A DNA stretch of 64,000 nt, taken from contig OX327697.1 of NCBI GenBank assembly GCA_946807835.1, positions 3,053,001-3,117,000 on the forward strand, in the 5' to 3' direction. The number at the start of each line of letters is the position of its first letter. Positions within the stretch are counted from its first letter, which is position 1. Position numbers and translations under genes: made by a program. Shown here in pieces: positions 12,338 to 25,913 of the stretch. The DNA comes from Ailanthus altissimus (Eukaryota > Streptophyta > Magnoliopsida > Sapindales > Simaroubaceae). Under the pieces are notes generated by a model, which saw only the letters and a program-made list of their open reading frames with translations, made no database searches and was not told the origin of the DNA.

Positions 12338-13877
12338 CTAAGGAGCAACAACAATCCGTCCGGCAACTTGGTCAAGATCTCGTTGGCCACTAGATGTTAT
12401 TCTCCTTCCACTGACATACATGGCAGAAAAAAAGTTGAAGTTAGCAATAAGAACATTAAACATATCAACTAGAGTGGTGTATGTTTAAAAATCAATAAAT
12501 GAGTTACAAAGGAATCAAGAGCTAACCCCTTGGTGTCAATCTCAATAATGCCCACATTCTGCAACTGTTGAAGAATGTGACGAGCAACTGCACCACTGCT
12601 TTTGCAGAAATGTGGTGGACGACTTCCATTCCTCTTGCTCCCACCATAAATTCTACGGAATGCACCCACACCAAGACCCCCCCTCAAATAAATTTTTCTA
12701 GCCATGGAGGCTGCAGTTCAGGTTAAACATGAGTTACATACACATCACATCTTGCCAGTACTACTTAATTTGACCTGTCGGCAAAACTTACCAGCTCTGA
12801 CATAGTACCAGTCAGGGTCATATGGAGCAAGCTCCTTAAATTGAGCAGTCTTGACAATATCAGTCCAGTGAGGGAGCTCCATCTGGAAAGTTCATTATGA
12901 AATAAACCTTAAACATCACTAAATTCCAATACAAAAAGCAAAAATAAACTGTAGAACAATCAACATGCTTTTAATCAATTTATACACAACTAGCTGCTCT
13001 GAAATAATATAACAATAAACAATAAGACAATTAGCACTCAAAATGTTGCAATAATCAGAAAAATCATTTCAGAATTTTACCGCAGAACAACGGTGAATTA
13101 CATATTGAACTGGCAAAAACTATGTCATAGTTATAAACAACATCACGTTCACATCTTCCTTGATTCAGTAATTCTGACATATCTTCTCAATTCAAGATAG
13201 GATGCATGACTCTGTAACAGAATCATCTAATTTCAATTTATTTGGGCCTAATGTCATATATATCACTCTTACAATCAATCTTACAAGTCCAGACTGTCAG
13301 AAAGGATTTTTTTCCAATCAACTAAAGAGGGTGAAAATAAGAAAGTAAATAAGAATTTCTACAATTCATTATAACACGAATCTGTAAGTATGACAAGATA
13401 ACAGATGAACTCAAATCAAATCCAAATTTCAGATGAAACAAAAAACAACTGAGCAATCAACGTTTTCACATGACAGATCTCACGAGCAAATTCTAAAACT
13501 ACGTAAAACAAGGAATCAACACAAGCACACAACCAACTAAGAAAGATATTTATATAGCAGCGTTGACGATAACAGACCAACCACACAACACGTGAACCGT
13601 ACACATCAAGCTTAAACTTTTCACATCTTCTAAAACTCTTTGAACAACCAATTTCACATTCAATCTCCAAATAAAACAAAATGCAACAAATAAATGAAAA
13701 AAATAATAAAACCAATCCAGCGTTTTTCTTCCAAAAAAAAAAACCAAAGGGGTTATTCGTTTTGCAGATGTTTAGCGGTATATGTATATGAACCTTGCCA
13801 GATCGCTTGAGATGGGCGGAATAAGCCTTGACGAACTCGTGAGGAGACACGTCTTTTACAGTCCTAGCGGTAGCCAT
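12338..13877 (-). CDS. RPS19: 40S ribosomal protein S19 (eS19)
   Basis: Small-subunit ribosomal protein needed for maturation of the 3' end of 18S rRNA and part of the 40S head. Four exons on the minus strand, 13877-13794, 12882-12792, 12710-12527 and 12410-12338, join in frame to give 143 residues, the normal plant length. The start [20 protein letters not shown], the middle [18 protein letters not shown] and [15 protein letters not shown], and the end [20 protein letters not shown] follow the family throughout. A frame running on from exon 1 across the donor is only intron read-through. The upstream side has three telo boxes and a site II element, the usual promoter grammar of plant ribosomal protein genes. 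Confidence 0.97.
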
Positions 13878-13942
13878 GGTCGAAATAGTGTAGCAGAGCT
13901 TCTTCAAGGTCTAATTTTGCTGTTGAAGTGCAGAGGTATCTC

Positions 13943-14106
13943 TAGGGTTTCTGCTGTTGCAGTGATTGTATAGATATGAAATTAGGGTTTCTTGTGTTCG
14001 TTATGGTTTCTACTTCTAATGTTGCAGTGTTTATATATCAATGAAATTAGGGTTTCTGGGTTTCGTTTGGTTTGGTTTGGACCCGACCCGGTTCAGTTGT
14101 TGGGCT
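13943..14106 (-). promoter_or_regulatory. Telo boxes and site II element of RPS19
   Basis: On the minus strand AAACCCTA occurs three times (13943-13950, 13983-13990, 14048-14055) and a site II core AGCCCA/TGGGCT occurs at 14101-14106. Telo boxes combined with TCP-bound site II motifs are known to co-ordinate ribosomal protein genes in growing tissue. They lie 65-230 bases upstream of the ATG. Confidence 0.7.
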
Positions 14107-14109
14107 TTT

Positions 14110-15290
14110 CTTTCGTATTCATTTCAGTGGGTTGCGCTTGTCCCAAGTTAATTTAAGCGCGTGTATATGGGTTTAGTTTTTCAAAGATAATCGCGGAAAG
14201 TACATTGTTGCCCTTAATTTACACTTTATTGATTATCATTGAATTAATTATCGTGTTTAATTACTAGACAACATTAAATAAAATAAATATATAACCACAA
14301 ATAGTGACTAAATACAAATTTTTTTATATTACGATGGAAAATATTAAAATATGATAAATAAATTTTCAGAAATAGTTTTAGAATTTTATAAATATACTTT
14401 TTTAATCATCTTTTAATTATTTATTTTTTATTAGTTAAATAAATTGTAAAAGATATATTTATCCTTATATACATAATATAGTGTTAAATAAAATATTTGA
14501 ACCAAAATTTAATAAATTCAAACTTAGATTTGAGCCGATTTATTTTTAAAAATTCATTTCAATATTTAGAATTTGAATAAATAAATTTGAATTGATTCTA
14601 TTATTGAAAATTTTAAAAAATGAGGTGATAAAAAGAATTGAGATTTGTATCGTTGGGAATTGTTGTGTCCCCGTGATGCCATTATGCTATCTCAGGTTCA
14701 GATGACATTGTGTCATCTCAGGCTTGACATGCCATGATCGAAATGTGCTGAACCTAGACGACGACCAACCGTCGCTTCGGCCACCATTTGAGTTTGATAA
14801 ATAACCTTAAATAAGTTATATTTTTTGTCAATTTTTTTTTATTTTAATTTATTTTTCACATTTAATTCATTTATATCACATATTTCATCTCAAAATATAA
14901 ATTTAAATTCATTTATAACAAATATAAAAACTTTTCTAAAATTTAAAAAAAATTATTAAGAATAATTTATTTTCAGAGTTTAAAATAGGAAATATATTAT
15001 GCAAGACTTAGTTTACACAATAATAACTTTTTAAATTTTTGTTAAAAAAATTTTGAATTGGGAGAAAAAAAAAATTAGTAGAAAAAGAGTATAGAGAGAG
15101 TGTTTTTTTAAAGGGTACAAAAGTTCAAAATTTATATTTGTAGTTATTAAAAAAATCAAATACAAATATGATTAAAATAATATATTTAAAAAATATTAGG
15201 ATTATTTTTGAAAATTTCTCAAATATGATTTGGTCAAAGAAAGAGATAACAAGAAGGAGATGAAACGACACCGTGTTTAACCCTTACTAA
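14110..15290. other. Divergent intergenic region between RPS19 and MPPB
   Basis: No gene is supported. Most is AT-rich. A short less AT-rich patch at about 14640-14800 contains a small palindrome (GATGACA-ttg-TGTCATC, about 14701-14717) of unknown origin. The last part before 15416 should include the promoter and 5' untranslated region of the MPP-beta gene. Confidence 0.55.
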
Positions 15291-15415
15291 ATCACGAGTC
15301 TATCTTCGCTTCCACTTAGTTGTTCTTCAGTCCCACTCTCAACCAAACCCCAGAAGCCTTGAAAGCAAATTGAAGACGGTGAAAAGAAAAAACTCGACTC
15401 ATCGAGTCCAAAACG

Positions 15416-18400
15416 ATGGCGTTTAAGCACCTCCTAACCCTATCTCGCCGGTCCCACAGGCCCTCATCCTCCTCCGCCGCCCTCCTCACCGCCGTCCGAT
15501 CCTCCTCCACCGCCTCTCCCCTCGCCACCTCCCCCTCGTCCCCTCCGCCATCCCCTCCGCCACCAAATGTCATGATCTACGACCGTATCGCTGAATCCGT
15601 CAAAGCCAAGCTCAAAACCCTAGAGAACCCCGACACGAGATTCCTCGAATACGGATCCCCGCACCCGACCCTGACCTCCCACACGCACATCCTCGCCTCG
15701 CCGGAGACCAAGATCACGACCTTGCCGAACGGACTCAGGGTCGCAACCGAGTCGAACCTTGCCTCGAAGACTGCCACCGTCGGGGTGTGGATCGACGCAG
15801 GGTCGAGGTTCGAAACCGACGAGACGAATGGCACGGCGCATTTCTTGGAGCACATGATATTTAAGGGCACGGAGAAGCGGAGCGTAAGAGACTTGGAGGA
15901 GGAGATCGAGAACATGGGCGGGCATTTGAATGCGTACACGAGCAGGGAGCAGACTACGTATTACGCGAAGGTTTTGGACAAGGACGTGGGCCGGGCGCTG
16001 GATATTTTGGCTGATATTTTGCAGAACTCGACTTTCGACCAAGCGAGGATTACAAGGGAGCGTGATGTTATTTTGAGAGAAATGGAGGAGGTTAGGGTTA
16101 CTGTTATGATGAAGTTTTGTTTTTTAAGTTGTGGAATTGGTTAGTTTTGTTGATAATCTTAGAAAGATAATAACTTTTATGTGTATTTTGGTCTGGTTGA
16201 TAGTCTGAAAGTTGACGTGCTTACAACTATTGCTACCTTTTACTGCTATTGTTGTTTGTGTGTGGTGGAAGCCAGGTTATTGGTTTTTGATGGTGTTTTT
16301 CGAATTGGATAGAGGTTGAAGAGAGTTGATGATGTTGGAGCTTTTATAGTGAAGTAATTTTTTTAGTTTGGATATTGTTTTTGTGTTTGCTTGTCAAATG
16401 GTAGTTTCTATTTCTTACTTTTTGTTTTGGTTGATAAGGTGGAAATTTAATGTGGCTTTTACTTGCTAATTTTGATTGCATTGTGTGCCTTATTTTTTTG
16501 GGTTGCGTTTCTCTTTGCGTACTCTATAAGATTATTTAAGATGCTCAAATGTTTGTTATACAGTTCCGTCAGTTTGGATCGTATATCTGTTATTAGTTGT
16601 AAAATGGGTCCTTTTTTGTTTTTACTGGCCAGGTGTTATTTAGATATGGTGTTTGAATGATTAAATTTCCTAAGGAGTAATACTATTGCTGTTTTTTTGG
16701 ACCAATGGGTATTAAAATACTATTGCTGTTTTGTGAAGTGTATGTCTGTGTTTCTTCTAAAATAAATTGTTGAATGTTAGTTCCCATTCCCACATAAGTC
16801 TGTGTTTTGGTTAATTTAACAGTTACTAAAATGGTTGGGAATTTGGGTGTTGTCATTTCACTTGCTTAAAATTATATTTTAAAAGTTTTGGTATTTGGGT
16901 TCTGGAGGGTTAATGGTAATTCTTGGTACTTCTTTAGACAATCATGCAAGAGTCTTTTCATTACTTTAAGCAGAATGGCTATCATTATTTCGACTTAACT
17001 ACAAGTACCAGTGTGCTATTTATATGGAAAGTGAGAATATTTTAATTCTTTGGATGATAAGTTCTGCTCTTTTTAATTGCTGCAGGTTGAGGGGCAAACT
17101 GAAGAAGTTATTTTTGACCATCTGCATGCAACTGCATTCCAGTACACTCCTTTGGGTAGAACTATTCTCGGACCTGCTCAGAATATCAAGACTATCACAA
17201 AAGAACATCTTCAGAACTACATTCATACACACTATACTGCTCCCAGAATGGTACTGAGATAATTAATGAGGTTCTCCATATTTATTTGTCTGTATATACT
17301 AAGGGCCCTATACTGATCAATATATACTTTATTTTAGGTGATTGCTGCTTCTGGAGCTGTGAAGCATGAGGAAGTTGTTGAGCAAGTAAAGAGGTTGTTC
17401 ACAAAATTATCATCCGATCCAACTACTGCTTCTCAGTTGGTTGCAAAAGAACCAGCAATTTTCACTGGTTCTGAGGTGGGGACATATGACATTGAATACT
17501 CTGGAACTTGCTCTGTTCTATAAAATTTCCATCTCTGATATATTTATATTGATTAATGGCATGAAATCAGGTCAGAATAATTGATGATGACATTCCTATG
17601 GCTCAATTTGCGGTTGCTTTTGCTGGAGCTTCCTGGAAGGATCCAGATTCCATTGCCCTGATGGTTATGCAGGCTATGTTAGGTTCATGGAATAAAAATG
17701 CAGTGGGCGGAAAGCACATGGGGTGAGTTTTTGCCCCATTCCACTTATTGCGTGAGCATTCATATTACAATTTTGAATTACTTGTCTACTTGCCCCTGAC
17801 ACCTTTCTGCTTTAAATGCACCTGTATATTGATTATTTTGAGAATCTCATAACAGTTCAGAGCTGGCACAAAGAGTTGGCATTAATGAAATTGCGGAAAG
17901 TATGATGGCCTTCAATACCAACTACAAAGACACTGGTCTATTTGGTGTTTATGCTGTTGCTAAGGTGAAGTCACTCCCTAGTATGATCAACTTATTTTTC
18001 TCATGAAACTATTCTTCTCTAAAAGTATACAATACATGATACTATTGTTCGTAAATTATATTTTCTCTTTGCATCTTGAAGCAAAAAAAGAATGTTTATT
18101 GAGTTTAATATATGTTTTATTTTGCTTTTCAGCCTGATTGCTTAGATGATTTAGCCTATGCAATTATGTACGAGACGACCAAGTTAGCTCACCGAGTTTC
18201 GGAAGCTGATGTTACTCGTGCCCGAAATCAGGTATCCGCCTTCTTCCTACTTCCTTTAGACTGAAAATATACTTATTCCCGACCTTGGGAATTGTTTTTG
18301 TGCAAGTAAACATCAAAGGCAACAAGTTCATTTATGTATGGATGTGTTTAGTGTGATAAAAGTGTTTATAAATTTTAGTAGTTAACTGTACTCTATGTGC

Positions 18401-19448
18401 CTTTCATTGGAGTTGCATCCTCTGCATCTTCCATTTACGTGCTCTGCTATGCAATATACGAGTGCTCACTTTGTTGGATCTGGTGTAAAATCTGAAGTTA
18501 AATGTCCAGTCTGTTTGCATTATCTTCTTTCTTTGCATTGGAGATCATCTATCATTGGTGTAATATACTTGTATGGTGTGACCTTGTAATCCTCTCTCAT
18601 AGCAGATGCATGTTTGTATTTGTAAAACTTGGTTGATATATATGCTGCTTAGATTATGGAATCTCATGCTTCTTCTTTAGGCCAGTTCATTTATCTTGTC
18701 ACTGTCTAGCACTTAAATGGTATGTTGGTTGCAGTTGAAATCATCCCTTCTGCTTCACATTGATGGATCAAGCCCTGTAGCTGAAGATATCGGACGCCAG
18801 GTATAATTTTCTGTGATATTGAGATAATATATAAGGAAACAAGTCAGGAGAGCTTCATGACTATGATACCTCTTGCTTTTAAAATGTACCCAGCAGTGAC
18901 TGTTTTCCAGTTTTTTGAATTAGTGGTGTGAACTGTTTTAGCAAGTATCAAACACACTGTATACTAAAAGGAATTTGTCATGATGCCCCTTTTTGCGATA
19001 TCATTACCTTATAATGGCTAATATAGCTTTAAATAATAGATGTTAGGAAATAGCAAAGGCTGTGATAGCCATGGTTCACTGGAGATAAATTCTGCATTGG
19101 TCTGTGCTTGCAGCTACTTACATATGGTCGGAGAATCCCATTTGCTGAATTGTTTGCAAGGATAGATGCTGTTGACTCAAGCACCATCAAACGTGTTGCT
19201 AACAGATATATTTACGACAGGGTAGGGACTGCATTCAAACCCCCAACTCCTATTGCACCTATAGCATGTAGCTAGTTTTGATGAAGGATGAAACTCATTA
19301 TGCATGCTGGGTTTAAAATTTGCTTATCAAAGTTGGTTTTTTAATTATCTGTTCAATTCAGGATGTTGCAATTGCTGCCATGGGTCCCATCCAAGGTTTG
19401 CCTGACTACAACTGGTTCAGACGCAGAACCTACTGGAACCGATACTAA
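15416..19448 (+). CDS. MPPB: Mitochondrial processing peptidase beta subunit
   Basis: Catalytic subunit of the peptidase that removes mitochondrial presequences; in plants it is also a core protein of the bc1 complex (complex III) in the inner membrane. Nine exons, 15416-16090, 17086-17250, 17338-17475, 17571-17722, 17856-17964, 18133-18231, 18735-18800, 19114-19221 and 19362-19448, join in frame to 532 residues, close to the plant norm. The M16 zinc site HFLEH is at residues 142-146, with the downstream glutamates of REMEE at 221-225. The first 50 residues are Arg/Ser-rich with no acid, then a proline run ([10 protein letters not shown]), as expected of a presequence. The C-terminal M16 domain ends with the conserved [17 protein letters not shown]. 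Exon 1 is notably GC-rich compared with the introns. It appears intact. Confidence 0.96.
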
Positions 19449-20280
19449 GTTATTTCATGTTTGTTCATTACGGCATTGCTGCCTTCTTGGGCAGTTTTCA
19501 AACAATTTTTTGGTTGCTTATTACAAAATCAATGCCCTTGGAGAGGCTTCAGGGCTGGTATTTTATTGATTTCTTTTCAGGCTTTTGCCTCTATAACAAT
19601 ATAATTGTTCAGAAATAAGTAAGCTGTCTTAGAGTGACTTCAGTGGTTTGGCCCTCGGATTTGCAGGACAGAGTTCTGCACTGCATTGAGCTGAAAAGCA
19701 AGTAAATGCTTTTTTTTTAATGGGTTATGTTGATAAAATTTTCGAGCTGCATGAACTTGGCCTTGTTTTGAAGTCATTTATGTTTCTGGTTAGTTGCATT
19801 TGTATCTCAACTGCCTGCTTTGTCTCCCCAAATCCAATTTTTGAAACTTTGAGTCTAGGTTTTGTTGCCTCCCTCGATGGTCCGGCAATATCAAAATAAA
19901 TAAACAAATGTTCGCGCTCTTTATCATTTGGTTGGTGGGAGAAGTACATAGTATTAATAAATGTTAATGGTGAATTAATAGCAAATATCCTACCTTTGTC
20001 AGACTGCTGTTTCATTTTACTCTCTATGCCTTCTTTCACTATCAGTAATTAGTGGTTGAACATGTAATATGTGACAGCAAATTGCATTGTTTTTTTTTTC
20101 TTTTATCATTAAGGTCCCTAAATTTTTATATCTTATTTAATAATGACATATTTTGCTTTGTGTTTTGCAAGAATGAAAAGCCGGTCTTTTAAGATTGATT
20201 TAAAATGGGTTTGTCCTTAATTTTTTTTATAATATAGTGAGTTCACGAGAATTGAATTCTTGTAATGTATATGATTCTTC

Positions 20281-20400
20281 TAAGTAGGGGTTGGCAGAAT
20301 TTTACATGGGGTTGGGCTTTGCGGGAACTTAGTTTGAATATTTAAGTAGGGGTGGCAGAATTTTACATGGGGTTGGGCTTTGTTGGAACTTAGTTTGAAT
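20281..20400. repeat. 62-bp direct repeat
   Basis: Two adjacent copies start at 20281 and 20343 (each beginning TAAGTAGGGG and containing GGCAGAATTTTACATGGGG). They differ by only a few bases. Confidence 0.85.
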
Positions 20401-22508
20401 AGGTAAATTTTGGATTGCATTTTTATTATTTTTTGGGGATGGAATGGATATTGGTAAGAGTGGGCAAAAAAAATCGGTTACCCAAAAATTAAATTGGCCG
20501 GTTCAGTTTGGGGTGGTCCAATTATCTTGTCACAAAAAATTGGTTTTATTATATTTTTGAGAAAATTGACTGGTTTGGTTCTGAATGGGGTGAATTTTAA
20601 ATTGTATTTTTATTATTTTTTTAAGATGGAGTGGATATTGGTAAGGGTGGGCAAGAAAATTAGTAATTGAATAATTGAATTGGCCGGTTCAATTCAGTTT
20701 GGTTTGATTTTTTGGTCACAAAAATTTGATTCGGTTATATTTTTTAAAGAATTTACTTTTGGAAAAATTAACTAGATCGGTTTGATTTTTTCAAAAATAT
20801 AATTGAACAGAAATTTTAGATTTTTTTAGTGAATTTAATTACATTGTCACATAGAACTGATTAATTGGGGGTTTGAAAATACAAATATATATTTATTCAC
20901 GTATAATTTTACTCATTTATTATTATAATTAAAAATTAAAAAAATTTAAATTGTAATTTTATTAAATAAGAGAATTTTATTTTATAGATATTGTTAATAA
21001 ATAAATTTTTTAAATTTATCTCAAATTAAAAAAAAATTATAATTATATTAATATGAAATAGGCCTAAAAATTAGATAAAAAAATAATCTACTAAATTATT
21101 CAAACAAATGAATTAAAAAATTTACAATTTAAAATAAAAAATTTGAAGAAAAACTTAATAAATAATTCAGATTTTTAAAGGCTTATATAATATATAAGAA
21201 TAAATATAGTGATTTATGTAATGTATAATAAATTTTTTTTATTATAATATATAATTGTAATATATAATAGTTTAATTAACTTAATTTTTAAAGACTTATA
21301 TAATAAATAATAACAAAATTAGTGACTTATGTAATGTGTAATAAATTAATTTTTGATTATATAATATATAACGTGTAATATATAATAATTTAGTCAATTT
21401 AATTTTTTAAAGACTTAAATAATATATAAGAACAAATTTAGTGGTTTATGTAATGTGTAATGAATTTTTTTTTATTATATGATATATAACGTGTAATGTA
21501 ACGTGTAATATATATTAATTTAGTTAATTTAATTTTTTAATGACTTATATAATATATAAGAACAAATTTAGTGGCTTATATAACATGTAATGAAACAATA
21601 AAAAATAAATTAAAATAATCTATTAAATTATTTGGACAAATGACTTAAAAAATCATAACAATTTAAAATGAAAAAATTAAAAACAAAATAGCCAAAAATT
21701 TGAAAATTTTGGTTTCAGTTTTACTTCTTCAAAAAATCGAATCAAACTACTAAATTGTGCCCACTCTTAAATATGGGAAAACTAATTTATTTCTAAATTA
21801 AATTTGGGTCGGAGAAGAGGATAGTTTGGTTTTTCTAAAATAAACCTAAAAATTTGATTTAATAATATACTTTAAAAAATTTTAATAATAGCTTTTGTTT
21901 TCTTAAAAATTAAAAACTATTTTTTGTCATTGAAATGAAAACGAGTTCTTTTATATAATGCTGATAAAATATAAATATTTTAAATTTTTTTTTATTAAAC
22001 CTATTTATTTAGTATCATATAGGAAATTAAATCGAAGAACAAAAAAATTTACCTTGTCAAATTTTGCCTCTTGCTAAGCGTTCAATTTATTTATTTATTT
22101 ATTAAATTGACTTATTATCACATAAAATTATAAATTATAAGATAAAAAGTTTGCTTGCAAAAGTTTTATGGTGTTGGTAATTTTTTTTATGAAGTTTCTT
22201 AATTACTATAGTTTAAAGTTTGTAAAAATAATTTTAAATTTCACAATTTGAGATAATTTGTATTAGTATTTTATGATTATGCAGGGTGAAAGATTATTTT
22301 ATAAAATTAAATTAATATAAGTTAAAGAGTATTTTAAAATATTGATAAAAAAATCAAGTATGAAATACTCATAGGGATTCATATCTTTATTTGAAGTTTC
22401 TATCCTCAAACTTGAATTACATAAATTGAGTATGGAGCGAGTATGAAAAATCTCACTCCATACAAGTGCAGGTATAGAGAATGTGATCTCACCCCATTGC
22501 CAGCCCTA
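20285..22508. mobile_element. Nested hAT-like non-autonomous elements (tentative)
   Basis: Outer ends: TAGGGGTTGGCA at 20285 and its near inverse TGCCAGCCCTA ending at 22508. Inner ends: TAAGAGTGGGCA at 20455 and its exact-core inverse TGCCCACTCTTA ending at 21769, with flanking 8-mers GATATTGG and AATATGGG (6 of 8 match). The inner left end resembles the tip of the small hAT-like element at 4548. The interior has no coding frame. The arrangement suggests one element inserted in another, but decay and duplication of the left end make the boundaries uncertain. Confidence 0.45.
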
Positions 22509-22904
22509 CATTTAAATGATAGCTAAAATAACGAAATCCATTATATTAAAATTATGAAACTATTTATGTGATGAATGTTCTATTATTTGGAATGAGAATT
22601 GTAGAATATATTCTTTAACATATAACAATATAACATTTATTTAAGATTATGATAAACCAAAAGATATTATGTGTAACAAAGAATATGTATTTGAAATAAG
22701 AAAAGAAATTGGTATCCTAAAAAATGTAGGGCAGATGTTGAAGGGAGCCAAGCATGGGATGAGTGATGAGATCAAGTGGAAGGGAAAGAGCATATGATGT
22801 ATCTAATTCTAATCTAACACTTAACACATTGAGGGAAGAGAGCCCCACTTTCAACAACACTTTTGAAATCCAAATGCCATGTAATGTTCATATTGGAGTT
22901 GGGA

Positions 22905-23003
22905 GGGAATCTGAAATTCAAACAGAAACGTTTCTAAATCGATGGAATCTGAAATCTAAATAGAAACGTTTCTAAATCAATCTCTCTCTCTCTCTCTTGA
23001 GTT
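22905..23003 (+). repeat. Short direct repeat and CT tract upstream of BCCP
   Basis: A unit containing CAGAAACGTTTCTAAATCGA occurs twice (about 22922 and 22961, the second as TAGAAACGTTTCTAAATCAA) and is followed by a CT run at 22981-22999. CT-rich tracts are common in plant leaders and promoters; a regulatory role here is only possible. Confidence 0.5.
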
Positions 23004-23441
23004 GGAGTTGGAGTTGGTGTTTAAAGAGTTGTTGAAGTTAGTTAAAACAATTGCCATGTAATGTCGTTGGTCTCATTGGGAATATCGAAATCACACACGA
23101 CACAACAGAACAACACCCTTTAAAAACCCTCTTTCTTATTTTCTTGTTTTAAATAAATTCTTTTTTTTTTTTTTTGGTTTGGGTTTTTTTGCCTCAGATT
23201 TCTCACTACATTTCTTTGTAATCATCGCCCCATTCTCCTCTTCTACATAAAAAGCCCAAAATAAAACAACATAGCTATAAACTAAAATTAGACAAGTGGA
23301 AAACACAAAACGAACACACACAACTCTTCAATCAAATATCAAACATCTGTTTTTTGTTTTGTTGTTTTATTTTGGATCTGTTTCTTCACTCTGAATAATA
23401 CATTTCTGGGCTTGGTAAAAAAAAAAAAAAAAAAAGGAACA

Positions 23442-25913
23442 ATGGCTTCAATCTCCGTTCCTTGTCCTAAGATCTCTTTGGCTGCTACTGTTGGATCCGC
23501 TCCTGGGCAGAAGCAGATGGTTTCGTTTCATCATACTTCTTCTAATCAGAAAAACCCGGCATTATCTTTCAGTTCTTCTGCCTCTGCCTTTTCTGGCTTC
23601 CAGGTAATGTGAGTGTGTGTGCGTGCGATTTGGCGTTTTGGGTTTAATTTATTTTAATTTGTTATTGAACAAGTAAGTCTTTTGGAGCTCTTTTAGAGAA
23701 TTTTTGGCTTGCTAGTTTTGAACAATTTAATCAAATTGTGGTTCATCTTAATAGGTATCAGCTAACAAAAGTGTTCACATTTTTGTTATTCTTTGTGAAG
23801 AAAAAGAAAAAGAAAAAGAAAATAACAGATAAGACTAGGTAAAGGAAAGTAATATTATTTGGTCTCTCATGGTATAATACATCTTGTCTAAAAGTTAACT
23901 AAATTTACAAGAAAAAATGATTTTTTTTAAGCCTTGTTTGTATAGAGTATAAATATGTTATATAATGGATTTATCTCAATCTGGCTGGCATGGTTCAGCT
24001 GCCAACAAAAAAGTTAGTGACTATATCTGGTAACTACAAATCTTGGACTCTTCGCCCTTATATTCATATGGCCGACAGTTGAGTTACATATAGCTATGAT
24101 ACTTTTGACTGCTGATTGTTTGTTAATATCACAATTTTGTGATATTGTATTTCACAATTTTGTGATGAAATATTTTAACACAAGATGAAATACATCGTGT
24201 ATTTAACAATTTTGTGAAAGGATATTAATATGTATCAATTGATTCTGATAGTTTCCACCATATGATTGTGATAGACTAATTACAATGAGAAATACTTTTT
24301 GACTGATGATTGTTTGTTAACTTGATTGGCTATGACAGTGTCCAAACAAGAAGCAATCTGCTGCCTGGAAAGTGCAGGCAAAGGTTAATGAGGTAAGTTG
24401 ATAGCAGAAAGTCGTAAATTTTCATATTTTGATGAGACAAAATTCTGAGTTTACACTAAGCCTACTTTATAATTCTTAGATTATTGCCGAGAAGCCTTTA
24501 AAATCCACTGCTGCAGTAGACACCGATTCCAAAGTTGCATCATCGGAAGGGAAAGTTGAATCTGCGGTAAAAAAGATTCCTGATGCATCAGCAATCTCAG
24601 CATTCATGAGACAAGTGTCTGACCTCGTCAAGTAAGTCAAAAGAGTCATTATTTCAATTTATGCATGCATATAAATTTTGTTAATACATAACTAGATGTA
24701 TCGTGTTTGGAGTTGATATCATCTCGATGTGCAGACTTGTGGATTCGAGAGATATTATGGAGCTGCAAATAAAGCAATTAGACTGCGAGCTCACCATAAG
24801 AAAGAAGGAAGCTTTGCAGCCACCAGCACCTGTTGTCACAATGCCGCCTCCTATGGCTCACATGATGTATCCGACTCCACCACCAGCAATCCCGGCAGCT
24901 ACTCCTCCTGCTCCTGCTCCAGCAAGTCCTGCTTCTTCACCAGCACCTGCTTCACCTCCCCTTGCAAAGACAAGCCAATCATCTCATCCACCACTGAAAT
25001 GCCCCATGGCTGGAACTTTCTATCAATGCCCTGCACCTGGAGAACCACCATTTGTTAAGGTAAGTGCTTGTGCTAGTGAGCCTACCATTCAAAACCATGC
25101 CATCCCAGAGAAGTAGCAAAATGCAAATAACAGCATGATTAGATCTAATTTTCTCATGTGCAGAATGTCTAGATCGTCTTTTCTCCATAATTTCCAAAAG
25201 AAACTTAATTTTTTCCACACTTATAACTAATTATGTTTTTCCAGGTTGGAGACAAGGTGCAGAAAGGTCAGGTCATTTGCATTATTGAAGCCATGAAATT
25301 GATGAATGAAATTGAGGTACGTATTCGCCTTATTTCCCCTACCCTCCCCTTGTTTTAGTTTCTCTTTGTTTTCCCTCTTGTTTCTAATATGTCCCTTTAG
25401 AAGTTAAGATTACTTTAATTCTTTATTTCCATACCCCCTAGTTTCTTGTGTTATGGTCAGGATTTTTAAAATTCCCTTCTCCGCTAGTTATGATATTTCA
25501 TCACGTATTGGCAGTTATCTTAGGAAATAGTAGAAACTAATCTGCTGGCCCTCGCCCTTTATTTTCCCAACTTCACATTGGCCAACTATATCATCTCATT
25601 GCCTCCCCTTCTCTTCCCAATATCATGATGTTCTCTGTGGTCTTAGATCTCCAAGGAGCTTTCTTTTCTTTGGCATTTAGAAAACTTAAATTGTTTGTAT
25701 TCCTTTTTCACTTATTTCATTTCATCATTTTCTGTTTCTCAGGCTGATCAATCAGGAACCGTAGCTGAGATACTGGTAGAGGATGGAAAACCAGTCAGCG
25801 TAGACATGGTAAACACTCTATTCTTCCCTCCCTCTTTTCTCTCCCTCTCTTTCATGTTGTATACTTATCTTCTCTATTGTTCAATGCAGCCCCTTTTTCT
25901 CATTGTACCATGA
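23442..25913 (+). CDS. BCCP: Plastid acetyl-CoA carboxylase biotin carboxyl carrier protein
   Basis: Carries the biotin that shuttles CO2 between biotin carboxylase and carboxyltransferase in the heteromeric plastid acetyl-CoA carboxylase, the first step of fatty-acid synthesis. Seven exons, 23442-23603, 24339-24392, 24480-24631, 24735-25059, 25245-25316, 25743-25808 and 25890-25913, join in frame to 284 residues. The N-terminus MASISVPCPKIS is Ser-rich and fits a transit peptide. Residues about 155-200 are a Pro/Ala linker. The biotinyl domain spans about 205-284, with the modification site EAMKLMNEIE and biotinyl Lys at 249. The last exon codes only PLFLIVP plus stop. The ATG was chosen because the family begins MAS; the upstream bases are a poly-A run in the leader. 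Confidence 0.95.

Larger units (their letters stand above)
19449..22970. other. Intergenic region with nested inverted-end elements
   Basis: No gene is supported. The first few hundred bases probably include the 3' untranslated region of the MPP-beta gene. From 20285 to 22508 the DNA is repetitive: a 62-base direct repeat, a 187-base direct repeat, four diverged copies of an approximately 115-base unit (about 21180-21600), and two sets of inverted ends described separately. The rest is AT-rich. Confidence 0.6.

Noticed and set aside
13416..13907. 163-residue frame overlapping RPS19 exon 1
   Set aside because: It is exon 1 read through the donor into the intron; after SGK it has no similarity to eS19 and the spliced form is complete.
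14690..14720. Palindrome GATGACA-ttg-TGTCATC as a regulatory operator
   Set aside because: Too short to separate from chance, with no nearby gene start in either direction.
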